DNA of 48,832 nt from Eubacteriales bacterium (GCA_029225565.1 JAQXWS010000033.1:1-48832); one strand, 5' to 3'. Numbered from the stretch's first letter, positions 8,017 through 17,111 are shown. Numbers and translations are program-made. Notes: a model not told the origin generated them from the letters alone.

Positions 8017-10442
8017 TGAGCATCAAGTCTCTCATAACCAAAACCAAGGAAAAAGCAGTAAGAACGGTGTCCCAACTCTCCCAGGCAGAAAACGCAAGTG
8101 TTGAAACCGAAAAAATCATCACACCGGGTATGCCGGAGCTGCTGCGTAAGGGCGCTGCCGAGGGCGCGGTACTGGTTAAGAACCGCAACAATCTGCTGCC
8201 GCTGGCAGAGGGAACAAATGTGGCTCTGTTCGGCAGAACCTGCTGGGACTACTTTTTTGTAGGCTACGGCTCAGGCGGTGATGTAAACAAGCCTTATGCG
8301 GTCAATATTGCACAGGGTATTCACAACTGTGCCAAGCTGGAGCTGAACACTGCTCTTGAGGACATCTACACCAAATGGAGAAAGGACAATCCTATTTTCC
8401 ACGGATACTGGGCTCACTGGCCCCTAAGATATGAGGAAATGCCCCTTAACGACATAATAGTGGGCAATGCTGCCAACGAAAGCGATGTGGCAGTTGTTAC
8501 CATCGGTCGCTCATCCGGAGAGGACAGGGACTGCCGGCTGGAAGAGGGCAGCTACTACCTCCACCCGGAGGAGTATGCAATGCTGGACAGCGTTACCTCT
8601 CATTTTGACAAGGTTGTTGTTCTGCTCAATGTGGGCAACATTATTGATATGTCATGGGTAACCCGGTACGGCGACAAAATCGGCGCCGTTATGTATGTAT
8701 GGCAAGGCGGTATGGAAAGCGGCAATGCTGTGGCTGACCTGCTGTGCGGCAATGTGTCCCCCTGCGGCAAGATGACGGATACCGTTGTTACAGCCTACGA
8801 CGACTACCCGTGTACCGATGACTTCGGCAATAAAAAAGAAAACTACTATACCGAGGACATATATGTTGGCTACAGGTATTTTGAGACCTTTGGCCAAAAC
8901 AAGGTTATGTATCCCTTCGGCTGGGGTATGAGTTATTCTGCCTTTGATATACAAGCTGTGGATACAAAAACCGCCAAAAACGGTTTTGACATTACCGCCA
9001 AGGTAACCAACACCGGCTCGCACCCTGCAAAGGAGGTTGTGCAAGTCTATGTGTCAAAGCCGGAATCTCTGCTGGGCTGTCCTGCCAGGGAGCTGGTTGC
9101 TTTTGCAAAGACCAAAGAGCTTGCCCCCGGCGAAAGCCAGGAACTGACAGTGAATATCGACCTGTATCAGCTTGCCTCCTTTGACGATTGCGGACTCACC
9201 AACAACGCCGAGGCTTATGTGCTGGTTCAGGGTGAGTACATATTTTATGTGGGCAGTGATGTACGGGCACAGCAGATTGCACTCACATTTTACCAGGAAG
9301 CAACGGAGATATACTGCCGTCATAAGCAAATCTGCGCTCCAAAGGTTGACTTCAAAATTATTCACGCCGACTACGAAGATGGCAAAGCCGTTGCCAATAT
9401 GAAGTGGGTGGCAAAGGAAAAGTACGACCTGGCAACCCGTATTATCAACAACATTCCCGACGACATTCCCATGACCGGCGATATGGGAATAAAACTCATT
9501 GATGTCAAAAACGGCAAAAGCACCATGGACCAATTTGTGGCTCAGCTTAGCTTGGAGGAACTGGAAGCCATTACCCGCGGCGACTACACCATGGACAGCA
9601 AGTACGGCCCAAAGGGAAATGCAGGGGCATTTGCCGGCATACTGCCCTCCCTACAGGAAAAGGGAATCCCGGCGGTAATCACCACCGACGGACCCTCGGG
9701 CATACGCCTGCAGAGCAGCTGTTCCCTATTGCCAATCGGTACGCTGCTGGCATGCTCCTTTAACACTCACCTGGTTGAGGAGATATACAGCCACCTGTCC
9801 GGCGAAATGGTGGACAGAGGCACCGATGTACTGCTGGCTCCGGGTATGAATATCCACCGTGACCCCCTGTGCGGACGAAATTTTGAGTACTTCAGCGAGG
9901 ACCCGTATCTTACCGGCAAGATGGCTGCCGCAGTTGTTAAAGGCGTACAGAGCCGTGGCGTATCCGCCTGTCCAAAGCACTTTGCCTGCAACAACCAGGA
10001 GCTGTGCCGCAACACAAACAACGCTATCGTCAGCGAACGGGCGCTGAGAGAAATATACCTAAAGGGATTTGAAATTTGTATCAAGGAGGCCAAGCCTCAC
10101 ACAATCATGACCTCGTACAACAAAACCAATGAGGTGTACAGTCACTACAACTACGACTTTTGCACCACCGTTCTCCGGGGAGAATGGGAATATGAGGGCA
10201 TGGTAATGACCGACTGGTGGATGAAGCCAAGCAAATCTCCGGAATTCCCTGTGATGAAGGACCAGGCATACCGTGTACGCAGTCAGGTTGACCTGCTTAT
10301 GCCCGGAGGCGAAAGAACCGGCAAGCGCAAGCCCGACGGTACTCTGCTGGCGTCCTACGGCAAACAGTACGGTATCACCCTTGGCGAAATGCAGCGCTGT
10401 GCAAAGAATGTGCTCAAATGCGCCATGGACCTGAAGCTGTAG
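8016..10442 (+). CDS. GH3 beta-glucosidase with permuted domain order
   Basis: An 808-aa protein in which the usual GH3 order is circularly permuted. The alpha/beta sandwich comes first (about 35-305: AAEGAVLVKNRNNLLPL, SSGEDRDCRLEE, WGMSYS). An FnIII-like domain follows (about 312-425, VTNTGSHPAKEVVQVYV). The TIM barrel comes last (about 505-805: ITTDGPSGIRLQ, NIHRDPLCGRNFEYFSEDP, CPKHFACNNQE). The catalytic nucleophile is D733 in GMVMTDWW; the acid/base glutamate likely lies in SSGEDRD/CRLEEGSYY. Ruminococcus albus beta-glucosidase is a known member with this order. There is no signal peptide, so it acts in the cytosol on terminal beta-glucose. ATG 8016 overlaps the GH5 stop; the longer frame to 7923 lies inside GH5 and is not needed. 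Confidence 0.92.
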   Translation: MSIKSLITKTKEKAVRTVSQLSQAENASVETEKIITPGMPELLRKGAAEGAVLVKNRNNLLPLAEGTNVALFGRTCWDYFFVGYGSGGDVNKPYAVNIAQGIHNCAKLELNTALEDIYTKWRKDNPIFHGYWAHWPLRYEEMPLNDIIVGNAANESDVAVVTIGRSSGEDRDCRLEEGSYYLHPEEYAMLDSVTSHFDKVVVLLNVGNIIDMSWVTRYGDKIGAVMYVWQGGMESGNAVADLLCGNVSPCGKMTDTVVTAYDDYPCTDDFGNKKENYYTEDIYVGYRYFETFGQNKVMYPFGWGMSYSAFDIQAVDTKTAKNGFDITAKVTNTGSHPAKEVVQVYVSKPESLLGCPARELVAFAKTKELAPGESQELTVNIDLYQLASFDDCGLTNNAEAYVLVQGEYIFYVGSDVRAQQIALTFYQEATEIYCRHKQICAPKVDFKIIHADYEDGKAVANMKWVAKEKYDLATRIINNIPDDIPMTGDMGIKLIDVKNGKSTMDQFVAQLSLEELEAITRGDYTMDSKYGPKGNAGAFAGILPSLQEKGIPAVITTDGPSGIRLQSSCSLLPIGTLLACSFNTHLVEEIYSHLSGEMVDRGTDVLLAPGMNIHRDPLCGRNFEYFSEDPYLTGKMAAAVVKGVQSRGVSACPKHFACNNQELCRNTNNAIVSERALREIYLKGFEICIKEAKPHTIMTSYNKTNEVYSHYNYDFCTTVLRGEWEYEGMVMTDWWMKPSKSPEFPVMKDQAYRVRSQVDLLMPGGERTGKRKPDGTLLASYGKQYGITLGEMQRCAKNVLKCAMDLKL

Positions 10443-10482
10443 CAAGACACTACCATAACATAAAGAATTGAGGTGAAATCCT

Positions 10483-11487
10483 GTGCAATACCAAGTTATA
10501 CCTGTGGGCGAACTGTGGCAGGGCGGTATGTTTTGCGTGCCCAACCTGATTGTACAGCAATACATAAAGCTGGCAAGCGAATACCAGCTCAAGGCGCTGA
10601 TGATAGTGCTGTCAAATAACGGCAACGGCGACCCAAAGGATGTTGCCAAAATCCTTGGTTGCACAGAAAGTGACGCCTGCGATTTTCTCGACTTTTGGGT
10701 CCAGGAGGGACTGCTGACCCACGATGGTGCCGGCGCTCCGCCTACGGCAACGCCGACCTCTGCTCCCCGTAAAGCAAAGGAAAAAGAGCGAAAGCCTGCT
10801 GTGGAATCAATACCAATCCCCACTCTTACCCCAAAAGACATCGTAACCATGTGTCGGGAGGACAGTATGCTGACCGACACCCTGCGCAGTGCCCAGGAGG
10901 TGCTGGGCAAGACCCTGTCCCACGCCCAGCAGGAAATGATAATCAATATGATTACCTACTACGGACTGCCGGGTGATGTGGTGCTGACCATACTGCAATA
11001 CTATGTTAACGAAAAAAAGAACGGTCGTGCGCTGGGCACAGCCTATGTAACTGCCATGGCCAAGGACTGGAGCGAGCAGGGTATCACCACCCTGGACGCC
11101 GCTGACGAAAAGCTGAGGGAGCTGGAGCTGTCGGACAAGCTGTGGACAGAGATTATCGCCATGGCGGGTATGCACTATCGCAACCCCACCGCAAAGCAGC
11201 GAGTGATGATTCGCAACTGGCGTGAGGACTTCTCCATGGAGATGATAGGCATCGCCTGTGACGCAATGAACGAAAATGCCGCCAATCCCAGCCTGAAATA
11301 TGTGGACGGCATACTAAAAAAATGGAAAAAACAGGGCATCAAAACCCCCACCGATGTAGAAAACGACAATGCTCAACACAAGCAGCGCAAAGAAAGTGCC
11401 GACTCTCGCTCCGGCGACATAGACACCACCTACGACCTGGACGAAATTGAGCGCCGTGCAATGTTTGACGACAACAACGATATATAG
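10483..11487 (+). CDS. DnaD-domain replication initiation protein
   Basis: A 334-aa protein. An N-terminal winged-helix domain (about 15-85: VPNLIVQQYIKLASEYQLKAL...KDVAKILGCTESDACDFLDFW) is followed by a low-complexity Pro/Ala/Lys linker (about 88-115) and two DnaB_2/DnaD-type helical modules (about 125-200 and 210-290; the second contains YVDGILKKWKKQGI, the classic YxxxILxxW signature). DnaD-like proteins help load the replicative helicase at oriC and restart forks. Start GTG 10483 with GAGGTG upstream. dnaC/dnaI follows 9 nt after the stop, matching the frequent dnaD-dnaC pairing. Unusually, the pair lies 40 nt behind a glycosidase gene with no visible terminator between. Confidence 0.88.
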   Translation: MQYQVIPVGELWQGGMFCVPNLIVQQYIKLASEYQLKALMIVLSNNGNGDPKDVAKILGCTESDACDFLDFWVQEGLLTHDGAGAPPTATPTSAPRKAKEKERKPAVESIPIPTLTPKDIVTMCREDSMLTDTLRSAQEVLGKTLSHAQQEMIINMITYYGLPGDVVLTILQYYVNEKKNGRALGTAYVTAMAKDWSEQGITTLDAADEKLRELELSDKLWTEIIAMAGMHYRNPTAKQRVMIRNWREDFSMEMIGIACDAMNENAANPSLKYVDGILKKWKKQGIKTPTDVENDNAQHKQRKESADSRSGDIDTTYDLDEIERRAMFDDNNDI

Positions 11488-11496
11488 GAGAACAAA

Positions 11497-12465
11497 ATGC
11501 CATATCCCAGAGAAATATACAACAAGGCAATGCGCCGACTTGAGGCTCGCCGTGACGACGCCGTAATGAAGGCCGACATCCTGAAGCAGGAAATTATGGA
11601 GGAACTGCCCCGTGTGGCAGAAATCCAAAGGGGCCTTGCCCAAATCGGGCTGGAAATATCCCAGCTGTTCCTGTACAGGGATAATACGGAAGAAAAGGTG
11701 GCAGAGCTTCGCTCTCGGAGTAATGCCCTGGTAGAAGAGCGTACCTCCATACTCCAAAAGGCAGGATACGACCCCGATGCAATGAAGCCCCACTACACCT
11801 GCCCTGCTTGTGAGGACAAAGGCTTTATCGACGGCAGAATGTGCCAGTGCCACAAAACCATACTAAAGGAGATTATGCGGGAGGAACTGGAGCAGCTTGC
11901 TCCCCTGGAGGAATGCACCTTTGACAACTTCGACACCCGGTACTACTCCTCCGTCCCCTTGGACAACGGCATTGTCCCCCGCCAAAAGGCAGAAAAGGTG
12001 GCAGATACCGCCCACAGATATGCCCAGAACTTTTCTATGGACAGCAAAAATCTGCTGTTCATCGGCGGCGCAGGATTGGGCAAAACCCACCTGTCCCTGG
12101 CAATTATGAATGTGGTGGTAAACAAGGGGTACTACTGCTGCTACGGTACTGCCCAAAACATCTGTGACGACCTGCAATCAGAACAGTTCGGCAGGGACGA
12201 AGGCTTGGTGTATAACAAAAAACAAGTTATGGAATGTGACCTGCTGGTGCTGGACGACTTGGGCACAGAGGTTAACAACCAGTACAGCGTGGCAACTCTG
12301 TACAACATTATCAACACCCGTATTCTGGCAGGCAGACCTACCGTAATCAGCACTAATTTCAAATTTTCTGCCCTGGAAAAAAGATATGACAAGCGTATTA
12401 CCAGCCGACTGACCGGCGAATATGTGCCACAGTATCTCTTCGGCAGTGATATAAGAAATATGTAA
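11497..12465 (+). CDS. dnaC: DnaC/DnaI-type helicase loader ATPase
   Basis: A 322-aa AAA+ protein. The N-terminal half is helical and carries a zinc-binding cluster, CPACEDKGFIDGRMCQC (about 101-117), as in DnaI and its clostridial homologues. The ATPase half has Walker A GGAGLGKTHLS (about 189-199), Walker B LLVLDDLGTE (about 249-258), sensor 1 VISTNF and sensor 2 RITSRLTGEY. It loads the replicative helicase onto DNA with DnaD. ATG 11497 is preceded by AGGAGA at 7-nt spacing. It ends the long rightward unit that begins at clc and stops at a 13-bp bidirectional terminator. Confidence 0.9.
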   Translation: MPYPREIYNKAMRRLEARRDDAVMKADILKQEIMEELPRVAEIQRGLAQIGLEISQLFLYRDNTEEKVAELRSRSNALVEERTSILQKAGYDPDAMKPHYTCPACEDKGFIDGRMCQCHKTILKEIMREELEQLAPLEECTFDNFDTRYYSSVPLDNGIVPRQKAEKVADTAHRYAQNFSMDSKNLLFIGGAGLGKTHLSLAIMNVVVNKGYYCCYGTAQNICDDLQSEQFGRDEGLVYNKKQVMECDLLVLDDLGTEVNNQYSVATLYNIINTRILAGRPTVISTNFKFSALEKRYDKRITSRLTGEYVPQYLFGSDIRNM

Positions 12466-12472
12466 AAAAAAT

Positions 12473-12511
12473 AAAGCGTTACGGAATGTACGAAATCCGT
12501 AACGCTTTTTT
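12473..12511. terminator. Bidirectional terminator between dnaC and pduL
   Basis: Perfect 13-bp arms AAAGCGTTACGGA and TCCGTAACGCTTT around a 10-nt loop, with T-runs outward on both strands. It separates the convergent dnaC and pduL genes. Confidence 0.9.
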
Positions 12512-12522
12512 GTGTAATACTG

Positions 12523-13101
12523 TTACTTAACGATGGTGCCCATGGTGTTAGGCGCCATACCTGCGGCATTGGCCTCGTCGGTATCAATGTGCATAGCCAG
12601 CGCATAGCTGTCGGATACTCTAACCACTACATCGCCGAAGGTAAGATTTCTGCCGTTGGATGTAGGAATCTCCACGGACACAATCTGTCCATTCTCGATT
12701 CCAAGCTCCTCAGCGTCCTTTGTGGTAGCGTGAATGTGGCGCTTGGCGGCAACAACACCCTGTGCCAGTTCAATCTCGCCTGCCGGGCCTACCAGCTTGC
12801 AAGCGCCGGAGCCCTCCAGGTCGCCTGACTCCCTGACAGGAGCGACAACACCGATTGACCTTGCATCTGTGAGTGACAGCTCTATCTGTGTTTCCTTTCT
12901 TGTGGGGCCCAGGATTGATACAGCCGGGAATTCTCCCTTTGTGCCGACTACTCTCACTCTCTCCTCACAAGCGTACTGACCCGGCTGGGACAGCATCTTC
13001 TTGACTGTAAGCTCATAGCCCTCGCCAAATAATACCTCCAAATCCTCTTTGGACAAATGCACATGACGGGCGCTAATCTCTACCAAAACTTGATTTGCCA
13101 T
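12523..13101 (-). CDS. pduL: Phosphate propanoyl/acetyltransferase, PduL type
   Basis: A 192-aa PduL protein. Zinc-ligand motifs RHVH (12-15) and RHIH (121-124) are present, as are the catalytic arginine segment VAPVRESGDLEG (about 87-98) and AMHIDTDEANA (about 169-178). It interconverts acyl-CoA and acyl-phosphate and replaces Pta in many Clostridia. There is no N-terminal encapsulation peptide and no microcompartment gene nearby, so it is most likely the cytosolic, energy-conserving form. Acetate kinase, its usual partner, is not adjacent. ATG 13101 has GGAGG at good spacing; the 5-codon upstream extension to 13116 lacks an SD. It is a single-gene unit between two terminator/promoter regions. 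Confidence 0.9.
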   Translation of the reverse strand: MANQVLVEISARHVHLSKEDLEVLFGEGYELTVKKMLSQPGQYACEERVRVVGTKGEFPAVSILGPTRKETQIELSLTDARSIGVVAPVRESGDLEGSGACKLVGPAGEIELAQGVVAAKRHIHATTKDAEELGIENGQIVSVEIPTSNGRNLTFGDVVVRVSDSYALAMHIDTDEANAAGMAPNTMGTIVK

Positions 13102-13152
13102 AATTCTTTCCTCCAAAATAATTGTTTCGTTGCTATTTTATACCTATTTTGA

Positions 13153-13181
13153 TTGTTTTTCAACCATAAATTTGATATTAT
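13153..13181 (+). promoter_or_regulatory. Promoter of the uracil-DNA glycosylase gene
   Basis: TTGTTT (13153-13158), 17-bp spacer, TATTAT (13176-13181), 29 nt before the ATG at 13210. Confidence 0.5.
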
Positions 13182-13209
13182 ATAAAAAAGGCAAAGGATG
13201 GTGTAACTT

Positions 13210-13773
13210 ATGACTCTTGACCAATTGGAATCGGAGTGCAGTCGCTGTACAAAATGTGAGCTGTGCCACAGCAGAACCAACACGGTATTCGGCGTGGGCA
13301 AAAAAGACGCCGACATTATGCTTATAGGCGAGGCTCCCGGCGAAAACGAGGATATTATGGGACAGCCCTTTGTAGGCAGGAGTGGCAAGCTGCTGGACCA
13401 ATTGCTGGAGGAGGTCGGCCTGTCCCGTAGCAAAAATGTGTACATTGCTAATATGTGCAAATGCAGACCCCCAAAAAATCGTGACCCAAAGCCCGCCGAG
13501 ACAGCACAATGCCTTGAATGGCTAAACCGTCAGTTCCAAATAATAGACCCAAAAATCATTGTTTGCGTTGGCAGAATTTCTGCCCAAAAGCTAATATCAC
13601 CGTCCTTCAAGGTGACTCGTCAGCACGGCGAATTTATAGAAAAGGAGGGCAGGCTGATAACAGCCACCTACCACCCTGCGGCAATTCTGCGCAATATCAA
13701 CAACAAGCCCATGGCTCTGGCAGACTGGCAGGCAATCTGCAAAAAGGCGCGGGAACTGGGCATAGAATTGTAA
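13210..13773 (+). CDS. Family-4 uracil-DNA glycosylase (4Fe-4S)
   Basis: A 187-aa protein with the family-4 UDG signature. Cysteines C13 and C16 near the N terminus, plus C85 and C101 in NMCKCRPPKNRDPKPAETAQC, can hold the 4Fe-4S cluster. The active-site loop is GEAPGENEDIMGQPFVG (40-56) and the DNA-intercalation motif is HPAAILRN (155-162). It removes uracil from DNA to start base-excision repair. The length is typical (about 190-220 aa). ATG 13210 follows AAGGATGG; the gene has its own promoter and a shared terminator with the convergent histidine kinase. Standalone housekeeping gene. Confidence 0.95.
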   Translation: MTLDQLESECSRCTKCELCHSRTNTVFGVGKKDADIMLIGEAPGENEDIMGQPFVGRSGKLLDQLLEEVGLSRSKNVYIANMCKCRPPKNRDPKPAETAQCLEWLNRQFQIIDPKIIVCVGRISAQKLISPSFKVTRQHGEFIEKEGRLITATYHPAAILRNINNKPMALADWQAICKKARELGIEL

Positions 13774-13783
13774 CCAACAGCAA

Positions 13784-13811
13784 AGAGGAGAGCGCTTGCT
13801 CCCCTCTTGTT
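13784..13811. terminator. Terminator between udg and the histidine kinase
   Basis: AGAGGAGAGC-GCTT-GCTCCCCTCT (13784-13807, one mismatch), followed by TGTTTTATTT. The stem is nearly identical to the one at 17587-17610, so this terminator sequence is reused in the genome. Confidence 0.75.
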
Positions 13812-16193
13812 TTATTTATTCAGCGGCAGCTTTACCCTTGCCTTAAACAAATCGCCGTCGATAATCAACTCCAAATTGCCCTGCTGAAGAGAGCACAGCT
13901 CCTTGGCTATGGACAGACCCAGGCCGTTACCCTCCTGATTACGGGACTTGTCCCCTCGCACAAAGCGTTCTGTCAACTCCTGGGGTGTAATGTCCAGGGG
14001 CTGGGCGGATATGTTCTTTATCTCAAAGATACCCCGACCGTCCTGCTCATACACATCAACATACACCCTTGAGCCCATTGCGCTGTACTTGCGGGCATTG
14101 GACAACAGATTTTCGACTACTCGATTTACTTTTGTACCGTCTGCCACAACAACGATGGGCTTTGCGCCCTGCTTGACCACCAGCTCAATCCCCGCCTTTT
14201 CAAAATCGGACTGAGCCTCCACTGTTGACTGCAGACACAGCTCGCTAAGGTTAATAGGTGTCAGCGATACGGTCACATTGCCCGATGTCACCTTTGACGC
14301 CTCAATAAGGTCGTCAATAAGGCGCTTCAGCTTGCTGCCCTTTTCGTCAAGAACAGCAATATATTCGAGAGCCTTGGGGTCGTCAATATCACACTTGGAC
14401 AGCAGGTCAACATAGGTGATTATGGAGGTCAAGGGAGTCTTGAGGTCATGGGACACATTGGTAATCAGCTCTGTTCGCAGTCTCTCGTCCTTAACCGCCT
14501 TGGCGATGGCATTTTGCAGCTCCGCATTTGTGTAGCGCATACTCTCCACCAGAATACGCAGGGACTCGTCCAAGCGCTCCGTATCTACCATAACCTCCTG
14601 CCTGTTGGCGGCGGCATCTATAATTCTGTCCAGATTGCCCATGTACTCTGCCACCTTGCGTATAGCAAAGAAGTTGAACAGTATGAACGCAGGCACGCAG
14701 AACAATGTAATGGGAATACCGTCAATGGCAATACCGAATATACCGAAGCCAACCAATGCAAGGTTGATTACCAGCCAGCCCACAGCAACCAAAATGATAT
14801 TGCGTTTGAACTTTCGCGGCTTGTAAAAGAACGCTTTGCCTGTTCGCTGTGCAGACGCCTTGATTTTGCCCCACAATTTTTTAACACGGCTTATTACCCA
14901 TTTTAAGGCTATTTGGCCATAATGAATTATCCGGTAGGTAAGCAGGTGCTTGCAGAATTTTTTGTCGCTATGTATGTACCTGGACAGGGACGATACAAAG
15001 AAGAACAGCAGTACCCAGCTCACCATAACGGCAACGAATACAATAAACGGAATCAATGCCGTTTTCATATCGTACACAAGGGTGTCTGCTAACCCAACCA
15101 CCAAAGCCCATGCGCCAAAGCCCAGTCCGCCAACGGCTGCGATACTCAGCTCCAGCGGAATGTAATCATAGAAAACCGGTTTTGCCGGCAGGTCATCTCC
15201 CTTTTTGCCGGTGATAAAGAAATATCCAAAACCGAACATAAAGCTCAACACCAGCAGCACCAGAGCCATAGCCATATATTTTGTAGTATTATTTACCATT
15301 GGCTCGGTATAGTTGTACAACGCATAGATATTTGAAATTCTGCGGTCGTAACCCTTTAGCTCGTCTAAAACCAAGTCAAATATGCTGCTTTCCTTGGGAG
15401 TAAAGTAGAAATAAAAATCAACATCCCCGATTCTCTTTGTACTGCCCATTATGCAATCAATAACATCCTGCGCAACCTTGCTGTTTATGCCGCTGTAGGT
15501 TGCCTTGCCGTGCCGGATGATAATATAATACGGGCTTTGGAGCGCGTCGCTCTTGTCAAATCCGTCAACATTTGTCAGCGTTCTGTCTGCGTAGGAGGCA
15601 TAGTAACTGCACTCGTTCACATCGCCTTTATTATATTCTGCCGTCAAGTCGTACAAATAGTTTTCTTCAAAATTATTTATAAATTCATCAACGGCACTCT
15701 CCACATCCGCCTTTGTTTCCAAATCGGACAGGGCTATTTCGCCAACCTGATTTTTGTCCACCGTGACAAAATACACATCCGTATAACTTTCTACCATAGT
15801 TGTGTAAACGGTTGCGTCATTATGCTCTTCATCATAGCTTTCGTACGCTATGTATGCTGTATTATTGAGAACGGTTTTGTATATTTCCTTAACATACAGG
15901 TCCCTGTTCTTGACCAGCTTGTTTTTTATTTCTGTTGCATCGTCAATAGCTGTGAGCTCAACCACAACCGGCACCGAGCTGTCACGAAGCATATTATACA
16001 CGATAGTAGAATTTGTCCAATCCTTTGCATCCACCTCATCCACGGTAGAGTCATACACCGGCGTCATATTTGAGTATATTGTAAAAACCGACAGCCATGC
16101 GGCAGAGCAGAATGTGACAAAGCACAACACCACGCACAGTATTTTTGTTACAACTGAGTACCTAAATTTTTTCACATTTGTATCCAAGACCAT
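13812..16193 (-). CDS. Membrane sensor histidine kinase, multi-TM
   Basis: A 793-aa sensor kinase. One membrane helix (about 13-35) precedes a ~270-residue extracytoplasmic region. A cluster of further helices follows (about 308-500, e.g. YMAMALVLLVLSFMFGFGYFF, FIVFVAVMVSWVLLFFFV). The cytoplasmic end has a HisKA domain with phospho-acceptor H582 (SHDLKTPLTSI), an N box (VVENLLSNARKYS, about N695) and the ATP lid GNGLGLSIAKEL (about 755). The large extracytoplasmic loop and many helices are unusual for a VanS-like kinase and hint at ligand sensing plus a transporter-like module. The ATG overlaps the response regulator by 32 nt and has AAGGTGG upstream; an in-frame GTG at 16175 is an alternative. 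The signal sensed is unknown. Confidence 0.92.
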   Translation of the reverse strand: MVLDTNVKKFRYSVVTKILCVVLCFVTFCSAAWLSVFTIYSNMTPVYDSTVDEVDAKDWTNSTIVYNMLRDSSVPVVVELTAIDDATEIKNKLVKNRDLYVKEIYKTVLNNTAYIAYESYDEEHNDATVYTTMVESYTDVYFVTVDKNQVGEIALSDLETKADVESAVDEFINNFEENYLYDLTAEYNKGDVNECSYYASYADRTLTNVDGFDKSDALQSPYYIIIRHGKATYSGINSKVAQDVIDCIMGSTKRIGDVDFYFYFTPKESSIFDLVLDELKGYDRRISNIYALYNYTEPMVNNTTKYMAMALVLLVLSFMFGFGYFFITGKKGDDLPAKPVFYDYIPLELSIAAVGGLGFGAWALVVGLADTLVYDMKTALIPFIVFVAVMVSWVLLFFFVSSLSRYIHSDKKFCKHLLTYRIIHYGQIALKWVISRVKKLWGKIKASAQRTGKAFFYKPRKFKRNIILVAVGWLVINLALVGFGIFGIAIDGIPITLFCVPAFILFNFFAIRKVAEYMGNLDRIIDAAANRQEVMVDTERLDESLRILVESMRYTNAELQNAIAKAVKDERLRTELITNVSHDLKTPLTSIITYVDLLSKCDIDDPKALEYIAVLDEKGSKLKRLIDDLIEASKVTSGNVTVSLTPINLSELCLQSTVEAQSDFEKAGIELVVKQGAKPIVVVADGTKVNRVVENLLSNARKYSAMGSRVYVDVYEQDGRGIFEIKNISAQPLDITPQELTERFVRGDKSRNQEGNGLGLSIAKELCSLQQGNLELIIDGDLFKARVKLPLNK

Positions 16194-16863
16194 ACACCAC
16201 CTTTAAGTATTTCGGCTCCTTGGGATTAATCTCTATCTTTTCACGGATATTACGGATATGAACTGTTACCGTCTTTTCGCTGGTAAAGGACGGCTCGTGC
16301 CACACAGCCTCATATATTTGAGATGATGACAGTACCCTGCCCATATTCTCCATCAGGTATTCCAAAATTTGGAATTCTCTGGCGGTGAGCTTTACCTCAA
16401 TGCCGTCAACCGTAACCTGCTTTGTCTGGGTATCCAGCACAACTCCGCCGGTCATTAGTTGGCTGTTTTTTAGCCTAAAGCTGCCCAGGTTAACATATCG
16501 CCTGATTTGGGACTTGACCCTGGCCACCAGCTCCAAAGGGTTAAAGGGCTTTGTCACATAGTCATCGGCTCCAAAGCCCAGACCCGATATTTTGTCGGTG
16601 TCCTCACTCTTTGCCGACAAGAGAATGATGGGAAAATTGTATTTTTCCCTAATCTTGAGGGTGGTCTTAAGTCCGTCCAGACGAGGCATCATAATATCCA
16701 GCACAACACAGTGAATCTCGTTATTCTCCACCTGCTCCAACGCCTGCTGACCGTCGCAGGCTGTCAGAACATTGTATCCCTCGTTGTCAAGATAAATTCG
16801 CAATGACTCCAGAATTGCCTCGTCATCATCACAAACCAGCACATTGTAATCTTTCATATCCAT
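16162..16863 (-). CDS. OmpR/VanR-family response regulator
   Basis: A 233-aa two-domain regulator. The receiver (1-120) has the acidic pocket CDDDEA (11-16), phospho-acceptor D56 in VVLDIMMPRLDG, conserved LLSAK and the TKPF lysine. The C-terminal winged helix (about 135-232) has LTAREFQILEYLMEN, SSSQIYEAVW, TVTVHIRNIREKIE and the closing VYGLGYKCEKI. I chose ATG 16863 because AAAGGA lies 6-7 nt upstream; the extension to 16902 has no SD. It is read leftward from an extended -10 promoter and overlaps its cognate kinase by 32 nt. Target genes are not visible here. Confidence 0.94.
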   Translation of the reverse strand: MDMKDYNVLVCDDDEAILESLRIYLDNEGYNVLTACDGQQALEQVENNEIHCVVLDIMMPRLDGLKTTLKIREKYNFPIILLSAKSEDTDKISGLGFGADDYVTKPFNPLELVARVKSQIRRYVNLGSFRLKNSQLMTGGVVLDTQTKQVTVDGIEVKLTAREFQILEYLMENMGRVLSSSQIYEAVWHEPSFTSEKTVTVHIRNIREKIEINPKEPKYLKVVYGLGYKCEKI

Positions 16864-16951
16864 GATTAATCCTTTCTCCGTTGTACTCATTAAACCACGC
16901 ATTTTCTAACATATGTCAAAGAAAAAGTTAAGAAGTAGTAAAGATGAACTA

Positions 16952-16957
16952 ATTATA
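16952..16957 (-). promoter_or_regulatory. Extended -10 promoter of the two-component operon
   Basis: TGG-TATAAT on the minus strand (TATAAT at 16957-16952) with no good -35 at 17 bp, about 90 nt upstream of the response regulator start. The surrounding 16903-17111 gap holds only this and the hairpin at 17067-17095. Confidence 0.45.
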
Positions 16958-17066
16958 CCACAAACACCCTGCAAACAAAACAGTCAATATACCCCATTGT
17001 TATCCAAACACAAGGCTCAATAAGATGCTGCGCACGCAGACAAAACATAGCCTCACTTGTGTAAAT

Positions 17067-17095
17067 AAGGCTCCCCTTGTTGTAAGGGGAGCCTT
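17067..17095. terminator. Perfect 12-bp hairpin, repeat-type terminator
   Basis: AAGGCTCCCCTT-GTTGT-AAGGGGAGCCTT is followed on the plus strand by AATCGG. The same AGGCTTTAATCGG-like ending closes the repeat at 24209-24408. It probably ends the leftward 88-aa gene, though the T-run is weak, and it also belongs to a dispersed repeat family. Confidence 0.5.
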
Positions 17096-17111
17096 AATCG
17101 GATATAATTGT

